From positions 1 to 46,877 of the forward strand of contig JAPJOH010000019.1 of NCBI GenBank assembly GCA_030826265.1: a stretch of DNA of 46,877 bases, in the 5' to 3' direction. Made by a program: the position numbers and the translations under genes. This stretch comes from Collinsella aerofaciens. Its GTDB lineage: Bacteria > Actinomycetota > Coriobacteriia > Coriobacteriales > Coriobacteriaceae. Positions 33,937 through 41,916 of the stretch are shown here, piece after piece; position 1 is the stretch's first letter, and every line of letters begins with the position of its first letter. Below the pieces are notes generated by a model. It saw only the letters and a list, made by a program, of their open reading frames with translations, ran no database searches and was not told the DNA's origin.

Positions 33937-34707
33937 TTACTTCTTCTTGTGCGGGCGCGGCTTCTTCTCTCGACGAGTGACCTCAACCTGCAGCGGAGCG
34001 TTCTTAAGACGCTCCTCCTCATCGGCCTTCGCCTTGTCGATGACCTTCTGCGTCACAAAAATCTGCTGGATAACCTGCCAAGCAGACGAGACGTCGTAGT
34101 ACAGCAGAACACCAACGGGAAGGCTCCAGCCCATCCAAAGCATCATGACCGTCATGACAACGGCCATCATACGCATGCTCTGAGCCTGCTGGCCGGTCTG
34201 GTTGCGCGACATATAGAGCTGCGGAATCAGGGTCAGGACGGCGAACAGGATCAGGCAAACCAGCGCGGGCAGTGCAACCATAAAGCCATCGGCAAAGGAA
34301 GCGCTCGGCGTGGTGGTCAGGTCGGGCAGAATGTTGAAGAACGAGAACGTGCCGTCGTTAAAGTACTGCGGCAGGTTGCGCAGCAATGTAAACAGGGCGA
34401 ACAGGATAGGCATCTGAATCAGCAGCGGCAGACAGCCAGCCATGGGGTTGAACTTGTTCTCGCTGTAGAACTTCTGCATCTCCTCGGCCTGACGCTGGGG
34501 ATCGTCGGCATAGCGCTCCTGGATCTCGAGCATCTTGGGCTGCAGCACCTGCATGCGAGCCGTCGACTTGGTCGACTTGAGCATGAGCGGCGTCAGCAGC
34601 AGACGGATGATGACCACCAGGATGATGATGGACAGGCCCCAGTCGACCGCAAAGGTCTGGATGAGCTTGAGCAGCTCGAAAAGGATGTTAACGATCCAAT
34701 CCCACAT
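33937..34707 (-). CDS. yidC: Membrane protein insertase YidC/Oxa1
   Basis: 256-residue short Gram-positive form. Five hydrophobic segments with the conserved Arg in IIRLLLTPL, the cytoplasmic hairpin (QPKMLEIQERYADDPQRQAEEMQKFYSENKFNPMAG in two stretches), and a Lys-rich tail (RREKKPRPHKKK). No lipobox is seen at the start; the N-terminus is already hydrophobic. ATG with AGGAGG about 9 bases upstream. Confidence 0.95.
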   Translation of the reverse strand: MWDWIVNILFELLKLIQTFAVDWGLSIIILVVIIRLLLTPLMLKSTKSTARMQVLQPKMLEIQERYADDPQRQAEEMQKFYSENKFNPMAGCLPLLIQMPILFALFTLLRNLPQYFNDGTFSFFNILPDLTTTPSASFADGFMVALPALVCLILFAVLTLIPQLYMSRNQTGQQAQSMRMMAVVMTVMMLWMGWSLPVGVLLYYDVSSAWQVIQQIFVTQKVIDKAKADEEERLKNAPLQVEVTRREKKPRPHKKK

Positions 34708-34736
34708 GTAAGTTTTCCTCCGATAGCGAGTGCCCG

Positions 34737-34961
34737 CTAGGGCACAGGGTCATAACCGCCGACGTGCAGGGGATTGCAGCGAGCGATGCGCCTCACGGCA
34801 AGCCAGCAGCCTCTCAAAATACCGTGCTTCTCAATCGCCTGGATGGCGTATTGCGAGCACGTTGGGTAATAAATGCAGGCGTCAGGCAATAAGGGCGAAA
34901 TAACCTGTTGATATATGCGAATAGGAGCGATGGCAACACGTCGCAAAACGTGATTGCTCAT
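34737..34961 (-). CDS. yidD: Membrane protein insertion efficiency factor YidD
   Basis: 74 residues with the conserved YQQVISPLLPDACIYYPTCSQYAIQAIEKHG and RCNPLHVGGYDPVP motifs. The ATG overlaps the rnpA stop by four bases (ATGA). Confidence 0.95.
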   Translation of the reverse strand: MSNHVLRRVAIAPIRIYQQVISPLLPDACIYYPTCSQYAIQAIEKHGILRGCWLAVRRIARCNPLHVGGYDPVP

Positions 34962-35296
34962 CGCTCCTCCCCGGCAACGCCGGCGCGCTTCATAAGCGAA
35001 CGCAACGCCTTGTCCATCTCCTGCGGCGAGGAAACCCTAGTCTTGGGAGTTGCAAACAAGATGATGTCATAACCCGCAACGGGAAATCCGCAGCTGCGGG
35101 CGGCCTCGCGCATCACACGCTTAGATCGGTTGCGCACGACGGCACAACCGAGTCGCTTAGCACCAACGAAGGCGACCCTTCCGGAGTCGCCTTCGCCAAC
35201 CGATTCACATATGGTCATTCGAATCAGAGGGTGATTGAAACGACGCCCCTGACTGAACACATGCTCGAAATCTTGCCGAGACTTAATAGTCTTCAT
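34958..35296 (-). CDS. rnpA: Ribonuclease P protein component
   Basis: 112-residue protein subunit of RNase P. The RNR motif is present (VVRNRSKRVMREAAR), with the hydrophobic AFVGAKRLG strand before it. It begins 20 bases after rpmH. I see no clear binding site before its ATG. Confidence 0.94.
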   Translation of the reverse strand: MKTIKSRQDFEHVFSQGRRFNHPLIRMTICESVGEGDSGRVAFVGAKRLGCAVVRNRSKRVMREAARSCGFPVAGYDIILFATPKTRVSSPQEMDKALRSLMKRAGVAGEER

Positions 35297-35316
35297 GCGA
35301 GATGTGTGTATCGCTG

Positions 35317-35451
35317 CTAGACAGTGAGACGCTTGCGGCCCTTGGCGCGACGACGGGCGAGCACGGCACGACCACCCTTAGTGGCCATACGGGCACGGAA
35401 GCCATGGGTCTTGGCACGCTTACGCTTATTAGGCTGATACGTACGCTTCAT
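35317..35451 (-). CDS. rpmH: 50S ribosomal protein L34
   Basis: 44 residues, MKRTYQPNKRKRAKTHGFRA through KGRKRLTV, the complete small basic protein. The ATG at 35451 has AGGAGG 9 bases upstream; the longer frame is not used. First gene of the rpmH-rnpA-yidD-yidC-jag unit. Confidence 0.97.
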   Translation of the reverse strand: MKRTYQPNKRKRAKTHGFRARMATKGGRAVLARRRAKGRKRLTV

Positions 35452-35523
35452 CTTAAGTTCCTCCTGCTGCATTTCGAGTGTCCGCGGGGACGCGGACGCA
35501 GATATAGACACGTGAGCTTGAAG

Positions 35524-35553
35524 ATTGTAGGGAAATCAATGTTCAAATGTCAA
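35524..35553 (-). promoter_or_regulatory. Promoter of the rpmH unit
   Basis: Minus-strand TTGACA (35553-35548), an 18-bp spacer and TACAAT (35529-35524). Confidence 0.8.
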
Positions 35554-35650
35554 GAAATCAAAGGTAAAAGGTTGCGCAGTTCACACGGTTCCCCCATAAG
35601 CCAAGCTCGATTTAGCGGTGCATGACAACTTTTCACGATATTTCATCGAG

Positions 35651-35733
35651 TTTTCAACAGGTCATGTTGACAATGTTGAGAACTTTTCGCCCGTTTTCCA
35701 AAGTTTTCAACAGGTTTTGAAAAGTTGTCGAAA
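35651..35733. other. Origin region, left cluster of DnaA-box-like repeats
   Basis: The 345 bp between rpmH and the ATPase gene hold four close copies of a nonamer: TTTTCAACA at 35651-35659 and 35704-35712, and inverted TGTTGACAA (35665-35673) and TGTTGAGAA (35674-35682). Two direct copies are in the 12-mer GTTTTCAACAGG. A longer motif, TTGAAAAGTTGTCGAAA, lies at 35717-35733 and recurs after dnaA. The nonamer differs from the classical TTATCCACA at positions 3 and 6. Function as origin is inferred from position beside dnaA. Confidence 0.7.
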
Positions 35734-35796
35734 GATGAGAAACATTGCGCGGTGAGCTACTATTTGTTCGAAACCTTTTGGAAGATTGCGAGCGGC

Positions 35797-37062
35797 ATGT
35801 CTGATGACTTTTACACCATGGTCGATTCTGGAGACCCGGCACCCGACAACGAGCACATCACCGGCGTGCGCGAAGAGCGTGCGGAAGGCGAGCAGACGAC
35901 CACGCAGGCGCCAAAAGCCATGTACGCCGCGCGTATCGCCGTCTATGACGACATGCTGTCGACACCGCGTGTGATCGTCATTGATCCGCAAGATGTCCGC
36001 ACGTATTTGGAAGAGACTACCAACACCGTCTACCAGTGCATGAAAGAACAAGGTGGCCATATCTCGCTCATGGTCATCCGCGAGATTGTCGAAAACTTTA
36101 TCCACGCGCACTTTGCCGAGCCCATCATCTCGATTCTGGACGGCGGAGACACCATCCGCTTTGCCGATCAAGGACCCGGCATCGACGACAAGGAACGCGC
36201 TTTCGACTTTGGCGTTACCAGCGCAAACAGCAAGATGAAGCGCTATATCCGTGGAACCGGAGCAGGGTTTCCCATGGTGCAAGAGTATTTGGAAAACGCC
36301 GGCGGTGCCGTATCCATCGAGGACAACATGGGCAACGGCACCGTGGTTACGGTAAGCCTGGACCCTAAACGCGTGCAGGAAATCGAGCGCGCCGGCGGAC
36401 GCGGTGCTGCCGTGCGGCCCGAGACGGAGCAGCCCACATATCCCCTGCCGGGAGCTTTTGCGCAGCAGCCCATGGCAACGCAGCAGATGCAGCCCCCCGT
36501 GGGGCAGATGCAGCATCCCGGAATGCTTCCTGCACAAGAGCCCCAGGCGACATCGATGTCGATGCCGCCAAACATGCCAGAGACCGTGCCGCTGGCGGAT
36601 CAGGATGCAGCAGCAATGCAGCAGGCGACGGGGGCACCGGGTGGCCAGCAAATGGGATATCAGCAGCCGTACCAGCAGATGCCGCAGCAGCAGTACAGCC
36701 CTTGGGCCCAGCAGATGCCTCCGCAGCCTTACCAACAGTGGCCTCAAAGTTTTCAACAGCAAATGCCACCGATGCAGAGTTCTCAACAACCAGCAGCTCA
36801 AATGATGTATCCTAATGCAGCAAATCAGTATGCGCAGCCACAACCGGACGTGTTCGTAAGCGACCGCGGCAACGCCGCGCTGGGCTATCTGGCGCAAAAT
36901 CAAGCGTGCGGTGCAACCGATCTGGCGAGGGCGTTTGGAAACTCGGCCCCCACTTGGTCACGCACGCTCAATGACTTGGCGCAGGCCGGCTTGGTCATCA
37001 AGCATGGCCAGAAATACCATCTGACCGAACTCGGCGCCGCTCGCGTGCGAGCTCAGAGCTAA
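35797..37062 (+). CDS. GHKL ATPase fused to a winged helix, directly upstream of dnaA
   Basis: About 421 residues. A GHKL (Bergerat) ATPase domain (about 85-190) has N-box REIVENFIHAH, G1 DQGPGID and G2 GTGAGFPMV, but no phosphoacceptor DHp helix or membrane segment, so it is not a normal histidine kinase. Then about 130 residues rich in Gln, Pro and Met (SPWAQQMPPQPYQQWPQ), then a C-terminal winged helix (about 352-421: GYLAQNQACGATDLARAFG, SRTLNDLAQAGLVIKHGQKYHLTELG). Likely soluble and DNA-binding. The frame opens at a TTG at 35725 without a binding site; ATG at 35797 is preferred. It ends 15 bases before dnaA, so the two are probably one transcript. Role unknown; a regulator of initiation is an inference from location. 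Confidence 0.8.
   Translation: MSDDFYTMVDSGDPAPDNEHITGVREERAEGEQTTTQAPKAMYAARIAVYDDMLSTPRVIVIDPQDVRTYLEETTNTVYQCMKEQGGHISLMVIREIVENFIHAHFAEPIISILDGGDTIRFADQGPGIDDKERAFDFGVTSANSKMKRYIRGTGAGFPMVQEYLENAGGAVSIEDNMGNGTVVTVSLDPKRVQEIERAGGRGAAVRPETEQPTYPLPGAFAQQPMATQQMQPPVGQMQHPGMLPAQEPQATSMSMPPNMPETVPLADQDAAAMQQATGAPGGQQMGYQQPYQQMPQQQYSPWAQQMPPQPYQQWPQSFQQQMPPMQSSQQPAAQMMYPNAANQYAQPQPDVFVSDRGNAALGYLAQNQACGATDLARAFGNSAPTWSRTLNDLAQAGLVIKHGQKYHLTELGAARVRAQS
36750..36788 (+). other. DnaA-box-like nonamers inside the ATPase gene
   Basis: TTTTCAACA at 36750-36758 and TTCTCAACA at 36780-36788 fall in the Gln-rich coding stretch, in the same orientation. Confidence 0.45.
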
Positions 37063-37077
37063 AGAACGGGAGAGACA

Positions 37078-38802
37078 GTGGACGAGGAAGCAAGCATCAT
37101 CCTGGGGGATGCCATCGCCTTTTGCCAGCGCGACGGCCAAGATGCACGCCTCATCAACATGCTGGGGCAATCGCGCGCCATAAGCCTGACCGAAGATACG
37201 CTCACGATCGAGGCCCCCTCGCGCTTTGCCATCGCGCAGCTCAAAAAGCATCAGCCGACTATTGAGGCCTATCTGGAAGAAATCGCCTTTGCACCGATTG
37301 CACTCGACATCGTGGCACCGCAAGGCGCCGCGACGGAATCCGATGCCGCGACGGCGCCGACCACGGCTCCCGCTGCTTCCCCGGCGGCGCCGGCCTCCGC
37401 AGGCGACGTGCCGACAATCGAGCACCAGCGCAGCGATGTTTCCCGTGAAACCATGGCACCGTTGCCGGCCGCGGCGGCGACGTCAACGAACGCACCCGTC
37501 ACGCACATGCCCATCGCTCACGACGCAGCGGCGGGCGCGGATTCGGGCATTGCAATCAAGAACACGCTCTCGGCCGATGATTTTCGTCGCATGATGAACC
37601 AGATGAAGGGCGGAGCGCCGACTAAATCCACGCAAGCTGCGACCCCCGCCTCATCCATGCCAGCACCGACCGTGCCGGCCGAGCAGAATATGGATGGAGC
37701 CCCGCTCGCCGCGAACTCAAAATTTACCTTTGAGAACTTTGTCTACGGCCCCGAGAACAGCCATGCCTATCGCTCGGCACTCAAGTTTGCCGCCCTCGCG
37801 GACGAGCGCGGCACGTGCACATCACTGTTCATCTACGGCAAATCGGGCCTGGGCAAGACGCACCTGCTGCTTGCCATCAAAAACGAGCTCGCCGAGAAGT
37901 CGCCCGAGATCAAGGTCAAGTATGCCAACTCCCAGGCATATCTGGACGACCTGATGACCGAGTTCGACCGCCAAAAGAAGAGCAACGCCCCCATCATGCA
38001 GGCGTACCACGGTGTGGACGTGCTCATCATCGATGACATCCAAAACATCATCGGCAAGCGCGCGAGCGTGGACTACTTTTTCCAGCTCATGGACGAGTTC
38101 ATCCGCAACAACAAGAAGGTCGTCATCGCGGCAGACCGCGCCCCCAAGGACCTGAGCATGGACGAACGCCTGACCAGCCGCTTTAACGCCGGTATGCTCT
38201 GCCTGGTCGCAGAGCCCAGCTACGAGATGAAATACAAGATCTTGCAGCGCTATTACGAGAACACCATCGTCGCCGCTCCCGAGGCAGGCGACGACTCGCT
38301 GCTGGCGGCCTATGGGGGCGACGGCGGGCACCTGACCGACGAGCACTTTAAACACATGGCCGAGGTCTCGGGCACCAACATCCGCGAACTCGAGAGCTTC
38401 TGCGAGCGCTGTGCCGGCGAGGCGGGGGACCGCGAGCGCGAGGGCGGGGAGCTCACCTTTGACGATATCGACGCCATCGCCAGCCAGTACTTCGACACAT
38501 CGGCCAAAAAGATCAACGTCCAGACGGTTCAGTCCGTCATCGAAGAGCAGTACGGCGTGACGCACGAGGAGCTCATCGGCCCGCGTCGCAACGCCAATAT
38601 CGCCAAAGCACGCCATATCGCTATCTACCTGGCCATCGAGATGTGCGAGATGACGACCACGGCGGTGGGCGCCGAATTTGGCAACCGCAACCATTCGACC
38701 GTCAGCACGAGCTACAAAAAGGTCCAGAAGATGATCCAGGAAGACCGCACCGTCACCGAAGACCTCAAGTCGCTGCGCGATAAAATTACACTGCGCTCGT
38801 AG
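37078..38802 (+). CDS. dnaA: Chromosomal replication initiator DnaA
   Basis: 574 residues. Domain I about 1-80, a long Ala/Pro/Thr-rich domain II about 80-215, an AAA+ domain with Walker A GKSGLGKT and Walker B VLIIDDIQN, and a DNA-binding domain IV from about 480. Domain IV retains an Arg (Arg504) at the E. coli Arg399 position, but has Thr528, Asn538 and Ser540 where E. coli has Pro423, Asp433 and Thr435; His539 is kept. The signature reads GNRNHSTV instead of G-RDHTTV. The GTG start has GGGAG upstream. An imperfect parS lies inside domain II codons. Confidence 0.96.
   Translation: MDEEASIILGDAIAFCQRDGQDARLINMLGQSRAISLTEDTLTIEAPSRFAIAQLKKHQPTIEAYLEEIAFAPIALDIVAPQGAATESDAATAPTTAPAASPAAPASAGDVPTIEHQRSDVSRETMAPLPAAAATSTNAPVTHMPIAHDAAAGADSGIAIKNTLSADDFRRMMNQMKGGAPTKSTQAATPASSMPAPTVPAEQNMDGAPLAANSKFTFENFVYGPENSHAYRSALKFAALADERGTCTSLFIYGKSGLGKTHLLLAIKNELAEKSPEIKVKYANSQAYLDDLMTEFDRQKKSNAPIMQAYHGVDVLIIDDIQNIIGKRASVDYFFQLMDEFIRNNKKVVIAADRAPKDLSMDERLTSRFNAGMLCLVAEPSYEMKYKILQRYYENTIVAAPEAGDDSLLAAYGGDGGHLTDEHFKHMAEVSGTNIRELESFCERCAGEAGDREREGGELTFDDIDAIASQYFDTSAKKINVQTVQSVIEEQYGVTHEELIGPRRNANIAKARHIAIYLAIEMCEMTTTAVGAEFGNRNHSTVSTSYKKVQKMIQEDRTVTEDLKSLRDKITLRS
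37437..37452. promoter_or_regulatory. Imperfect parS inside dnaA
   Basis: TGTTTCCCGTGAAACC differs from parS at two positions. It encodes part of the DnaA linker (DVSRET), where sequence is otherwise free to vary. Confidence 0.55.
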
Positions 38803-38817
38803 GGAAATAGAGACACC

Positions 38818-39040
38818 TGTTGAAAACTTGTCGAAACCACGGGCATAAGGTGTCTAAAACCCAACCCGCGGTGATGAAAAGTTTTGCGCAGGTTTTGAAC
38901 GTGGAAAACCACCCCTGTTGCACACAGGTTGCTGTCGATTCTCTTTCTGGGTCTGACCTGCGTCTTTGGGAGTAATCAACAGTTTCGTCAGTGCTATTAC
39001 TATTATTAAGATATTTATATCTATAGAAAGGTATTAAAAG
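38818..39040. other. Origin region, right cluster and AT-rich stretch
   Basis: The dnaA-dnaN gap holds inverted TGTTGAAAA (38818-38826, in the complement of GTTTTCAACAGG) and the composite TTGAAAACTTGTCGAAA (38820-38836), which matches the left cluster at 16 of 17 positions. Weaker variants follow (TGTTGCACA near 38917, ATCAACAGT near 38975). An AT-rich run (about 38994-39040, with AGATATTTATATCT) would suit strand opening. dnaN promoter elements probably overlap it. Confidence 0.65.
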
Positions 39041-40144
39041 ATGAAGTTCACCGTCAGCCAGAGCTCGCTTACACAAGCCATCGGCGTCGTTATGAAGGGT
39101 GTCGCTTCGGCATCCACCCTTCCCATCCTGTCGGGCGTGCTCGTTAAGGCCCAAGACGGCATCTTGGAATTCCAGACCTCTAACTACACCATCTCGATCC
39201 GTCATCGCATCGCGGCGCATGTCGAAGAAGAGGGCGAGATGGTTATCCCCTGTAAGATGCTCTCCAATATCACCAAGACCCTCCCCGATGCCCCGGTCAC
39301 CTTTGAGCTGTCCGAGCGCCAGGTGCTGATTGGTTGCGAGAAGAGCTCTTTTAGGCTGAACACGCTCGATGCCAATGACTTCCCCGAGTTTCCGGCCTAT
39401 GCCATCGAGAGTGCCGTGGAGCTGCCGACCGATGTCTTGTCCGAAATGGTCGGCCGCGTGTGGCGCGTCACCTCGACCGACAAGGCCCGCCCCATTCTGG
39501 GTGGCGTGCACATGAAGGTCGAGAACAACACCGTGCGCCTGGTGGCGACCGATTCCTTCCGCTTGGCCGTGTGCGATACGCAGGTCGAGACCTCGACTCT
39601 CGAGGGCTCCTTTGAACTCAACGTTCCGGCCGACGCCTTTAACGACGCGCTGAACATCATGGCCAGCCAGGCGACCATCATGATCGGGGCTACCGACACC
39701 CAGGTCGTCTTCGAGGCCGGCAACACCACCTACGTGTCGCGCCGTATCGAGGGCATGTACCCCAACTACAAGCAGCTCATCCCCGATTCGTGCGTGACGA
39801 GCGTCAAGATCGACGTCGCCGCCTTTAACGCCGCCCTCAAGCGCGTGGCCGTTATCGCGAGCGCCAACCCCGCCGTCAAGTTCGAGATCGATGTCGAGAA
39901 CGGGCAGATGGGCCTGTCCTCCATTTCCAATGACCAGGACCTTGCGCAGGAGACGATCGATGTCGAGGCCGAGGGCGAGTCGGGCACCATCGCCTTCAAC
40001 TACCACTACATCTTTGGCTGCCTCAATGCCCTGTCCAAGGAGAAGGAGATCACGCTGGAGCTCAAGAGCTACTCGCAGGCGGGCATCTTCAAGTCCTACG
40101 ACAAGATCAACTACCTGTACCTGGTTATGCCGGTCCGCATCTAG
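39041..40144 (+). CDS. dnaN: DNA polymerase III sliding clamp (beta subunit)
   Basis: 367 residues, three-domain ring clamp. The N-terminus MKFTVSQSSLTQAIGVVMKG and the C-terminal YLYLVMPVRI are typical; ATDSFRLAV is in the middle domain. The ATG has GAAAGGT about 10 bases upstream. recF follows after 10 bases. Confidence 0.96.
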   Translation: MKFTVSQSSLTQAIGVVMKGVASASTLPILSGVLVKAQDGILEFQTSNYTISIRHRIAAHVEEEGEMVIPCKMLSNITKTLPDAPVTFELSERQVLIGCEKSSFRLNTLDANDFPEFPAYAIESAVELPTDVLSEMVGRVWRVTSTDKARPILGGVHMKVENNTVRLVATDSFRLAVCDTQVETSTLEGSFELNVPADAFNDALNIMASQATIMIGATDTQVVFEAGNTTYVSRRIEGMYPNYKQLIPDSCVTSVKIDVAAFNAALKRVAVIASANPAVKFEIDVENGQMGLSSISNDQDLAQETIDVEAEGESGTIAFNYHYIFGCLNALSKEKEITLELKSYSQAGIFKSYDKINYLYLVMPVRI

Positions 40145-40154
40145 CAACCGCCCT

Positions 40155-41261
40155 ATGACCATGTTCGCCCGCGATCTTTCCGTCGCGCACTACCGCAGCT
40201 TCGATAGTTATCGCCTTGCCCTGGACGAGGGCGTGACGATACTTGCGGGACCCAACGCGGCGGGAAAGACCAATCTCATAGAGGCGCTGCAGCTGCTGAC
40301 GAGCGGCGCCTCGTTTAGGCATCCGACCGCAGCCGAGCTCGTCCATGATGGCGTGGGCTCGTGCAAGGTTGAGCTGAGGCTCGAGGGCGACGGCCGCGTG
40401 CTTGATATGGGATTGAGCGCGGAGGACGGTAAGCGCTCGTTTAGCCGCAACGGCAAGAGATGCTCTGCCGCCGGTGTGCGCGGGGTCCTGCCGAGCGTGC
40501 TGTTTTGCCCCGACCATCTGGACATGGTTAAGCGAGGCGCCAGTGTGCGCCGTGCCGCCCTCGATGACTTTGGCATGCAACTGAGCGCACGCTATGCCGA
40601 TCTTGCGAGCACCTATGGGCGCTGCGTGACCCAGCGTAACGCCTTGCTCAAGGAGGCCTGGTGCTGCCGCGAGATGCTCGGCGCGTGGAACGATTCGATT
40701 GCCCGCGCGGGCTCGGCCCTGCTCGTGCACCGGTTGGCCCTGCTCGACCGGCTGGCGGGCCATGTGCACACTGCCTACGGGCAAGTGGCGTCCGGCGAGG
40801 CCGCCAACGTGACCTATACGTCCACGCTGGGGGATTTGCCCCAGGTCGAGGATCGCGAAGAGCTGAAGGACTGGGCGTACGAGCGCATGCTGGCTGCCCT
40901 TGATGAGCACGCCGACGAGGAAATTCGCCGCGGCGTGACGTTGGTGGGACCGCATCGCGATGAGATTGAGTTTGCCGTGGCGGGTCGATCCGCCCGTTCA
41001 TTTGCCAGCCAAGGTCAGCAGCGGACGTTGGTTTTGGCCTGGAAGGTGGCGGAGGTGGCCGTGGCTCGCGATGTCCTGGGCACCGCCCCACTGCTGCTTT
41101 TGGACGACGTGATGAGCGAGCTCGACGGCGAGCGTCGCGGCGCTTTTCTGCGGCTGATCGGCGATGATATCCAGACGGTCATAACCACGACCAACCTGGG
41201 GTATTTTACCGATGACCTGCTTGATCGAGCCAAGGTGGTGAGCATGGGTGAGACGTGCTAA
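40155..41261 (+). CDS. recF: DNA replication and repair protein RecF
   Basis: 368 residues, ABC/SMC-like ATPase that helps load RecA at gaps. Walker A GPNAAGKTN, signature SQGQQRTLVLAWK, Walker B LLLLDDVMSELD. The first ATG (40155) follows the dnaN stop by 10 bases; a second ATG at 40161 is an alternative. No clear binding site, so coupling to dnaN is likely. Confidence 0.95.
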   Translation: MTMFARDLSVAHYRSFDSYRLALDEGVTILAGPNAAGKTNLIEALQLLTSGASFRHPTAAELVHDGVGSCKVELRLEGDGRVLDMGLSAEDGKRSFSRNGKRCSAAGVRGVLPSVLFCPDHLDMVKRGASVRRAALDDFGMQLSARYADLASTYGRCVTQRNALLKEAWCCREMLGAWNDSIARAGSALLVHRLALLDRLAGHVHTAYGQVASGEAANVTYTSTLGDLPQVEDREELKDWAYERMLAALDEHADEEIRRGVTLVGPHRDEIEFAVAGRSARSFASQGQQRTLVLAWKVAEVAVARDVLGTAPLLLLDDVMSELDGERRGAFLRLIGDDIQTVITTTNLGYFTDDLLDRAKVVSMGETC

Positions 41262-41811
41262 TTACGAGCGCGAGAGCGAAACGGTCGCCTTCAGTGGATT
41301 TTTAAACGCAGAGCGCCAGCGCATCCTGGCGGCCGCGACGCCTGAGCGCCGCGTGCAGATGGAGGCTGCAGAGGAATCTCGTGCGGTCTATCGCGCCTGG
41401 AATGCGGTGTGCTCGGGCACGCGCGAGGGGCGCCATGTGACGGGCCTGCGCTACCTGCCCGAGTCCAATGAGCTGCTGGTATATCTCGACTCGCCCTCGT
41501 GGACGCAGGAAATGACGCTGTTGCGCGAGATCATCCGCGCGCGCATGGAGCGCGCCGGTGCGCATGTGGACGGCCTGGTGTTCAAAACCACCGCGCCCGG
41601 TCACACGCCGCCCGCCGCCAAGGAGCGCCTGCGTCCGGCGACGACCGAGCGCCCGCCGGCTCCGCACGCCGACCTAAGTGAGGCCGAGCGCACCGAGATT
41701 GAGCGCCAAGTGGCGCCCATCGAAGACCAAAAACTTCGCGAGGCCCTCGAGAATGCCATGAGAGCCAGTGCCGAGTGGGCCAAGGGCGTGCAAAGCAAAA
41801 AAGAGCCTTAA
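41248..41811 (+). CDS. DUF721 protein (DciA-like)
   Basis: 187 residues. The middle part (RAVYRAWNAVCSGTREGRHVTGLRYLPESNELLVYLDSPSWTQEMTLLREIIRARM, in two stretches) fits DUF721, the KH-like domain of DciA, which assists loading of the replicative helicase in bacteria without DnaC. The position between recF and gyrB is usual in actinobacteria. The GTG start overlaps recF by 14 bases. The C-terminus is charged and probably disordered. Confidence 0.8.
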   Translation: MRRANYERESETVAFSGFLNAERQRILAAATPERRVQMEAAEESRAVYRAWNAVCSGTREGRHVTGLRYLPESNELLVYLDSPSWTQEMTLLREIIRARMERAGAHVDGLVFKTTAPGHTPPAAKERLRPATTERPPAPHADLSEAERTEIERQVAPIEDQKLREALENAMRASAEWAKGVQSKKEP

Positions 41812-41837
41812 ATCGCATCTGGTGGCCTTGTAGAGCC

Positions 41838-41868
41838 AAATACCCTCGTTCCCGAGGGTATTTTTTTA
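41838..41868 (+). terminator. Terminator after the DciA-like gene
   Basis: Stem ATACCCTCG / CGAGGGTAT with a short loop, followed by seven T. Confidence 0.9.
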
Positions 41869-41916
41869 CGATAAACTAGTAAGGCTGTACACATTTTCTT
41901 GACTGAAGGAGGACGT

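Noticed and set aside
41865..41893. gyrB promoter TTTACG-N17-TACACA
   Set aside because: Both boxes are poor matches, so I did not list it.
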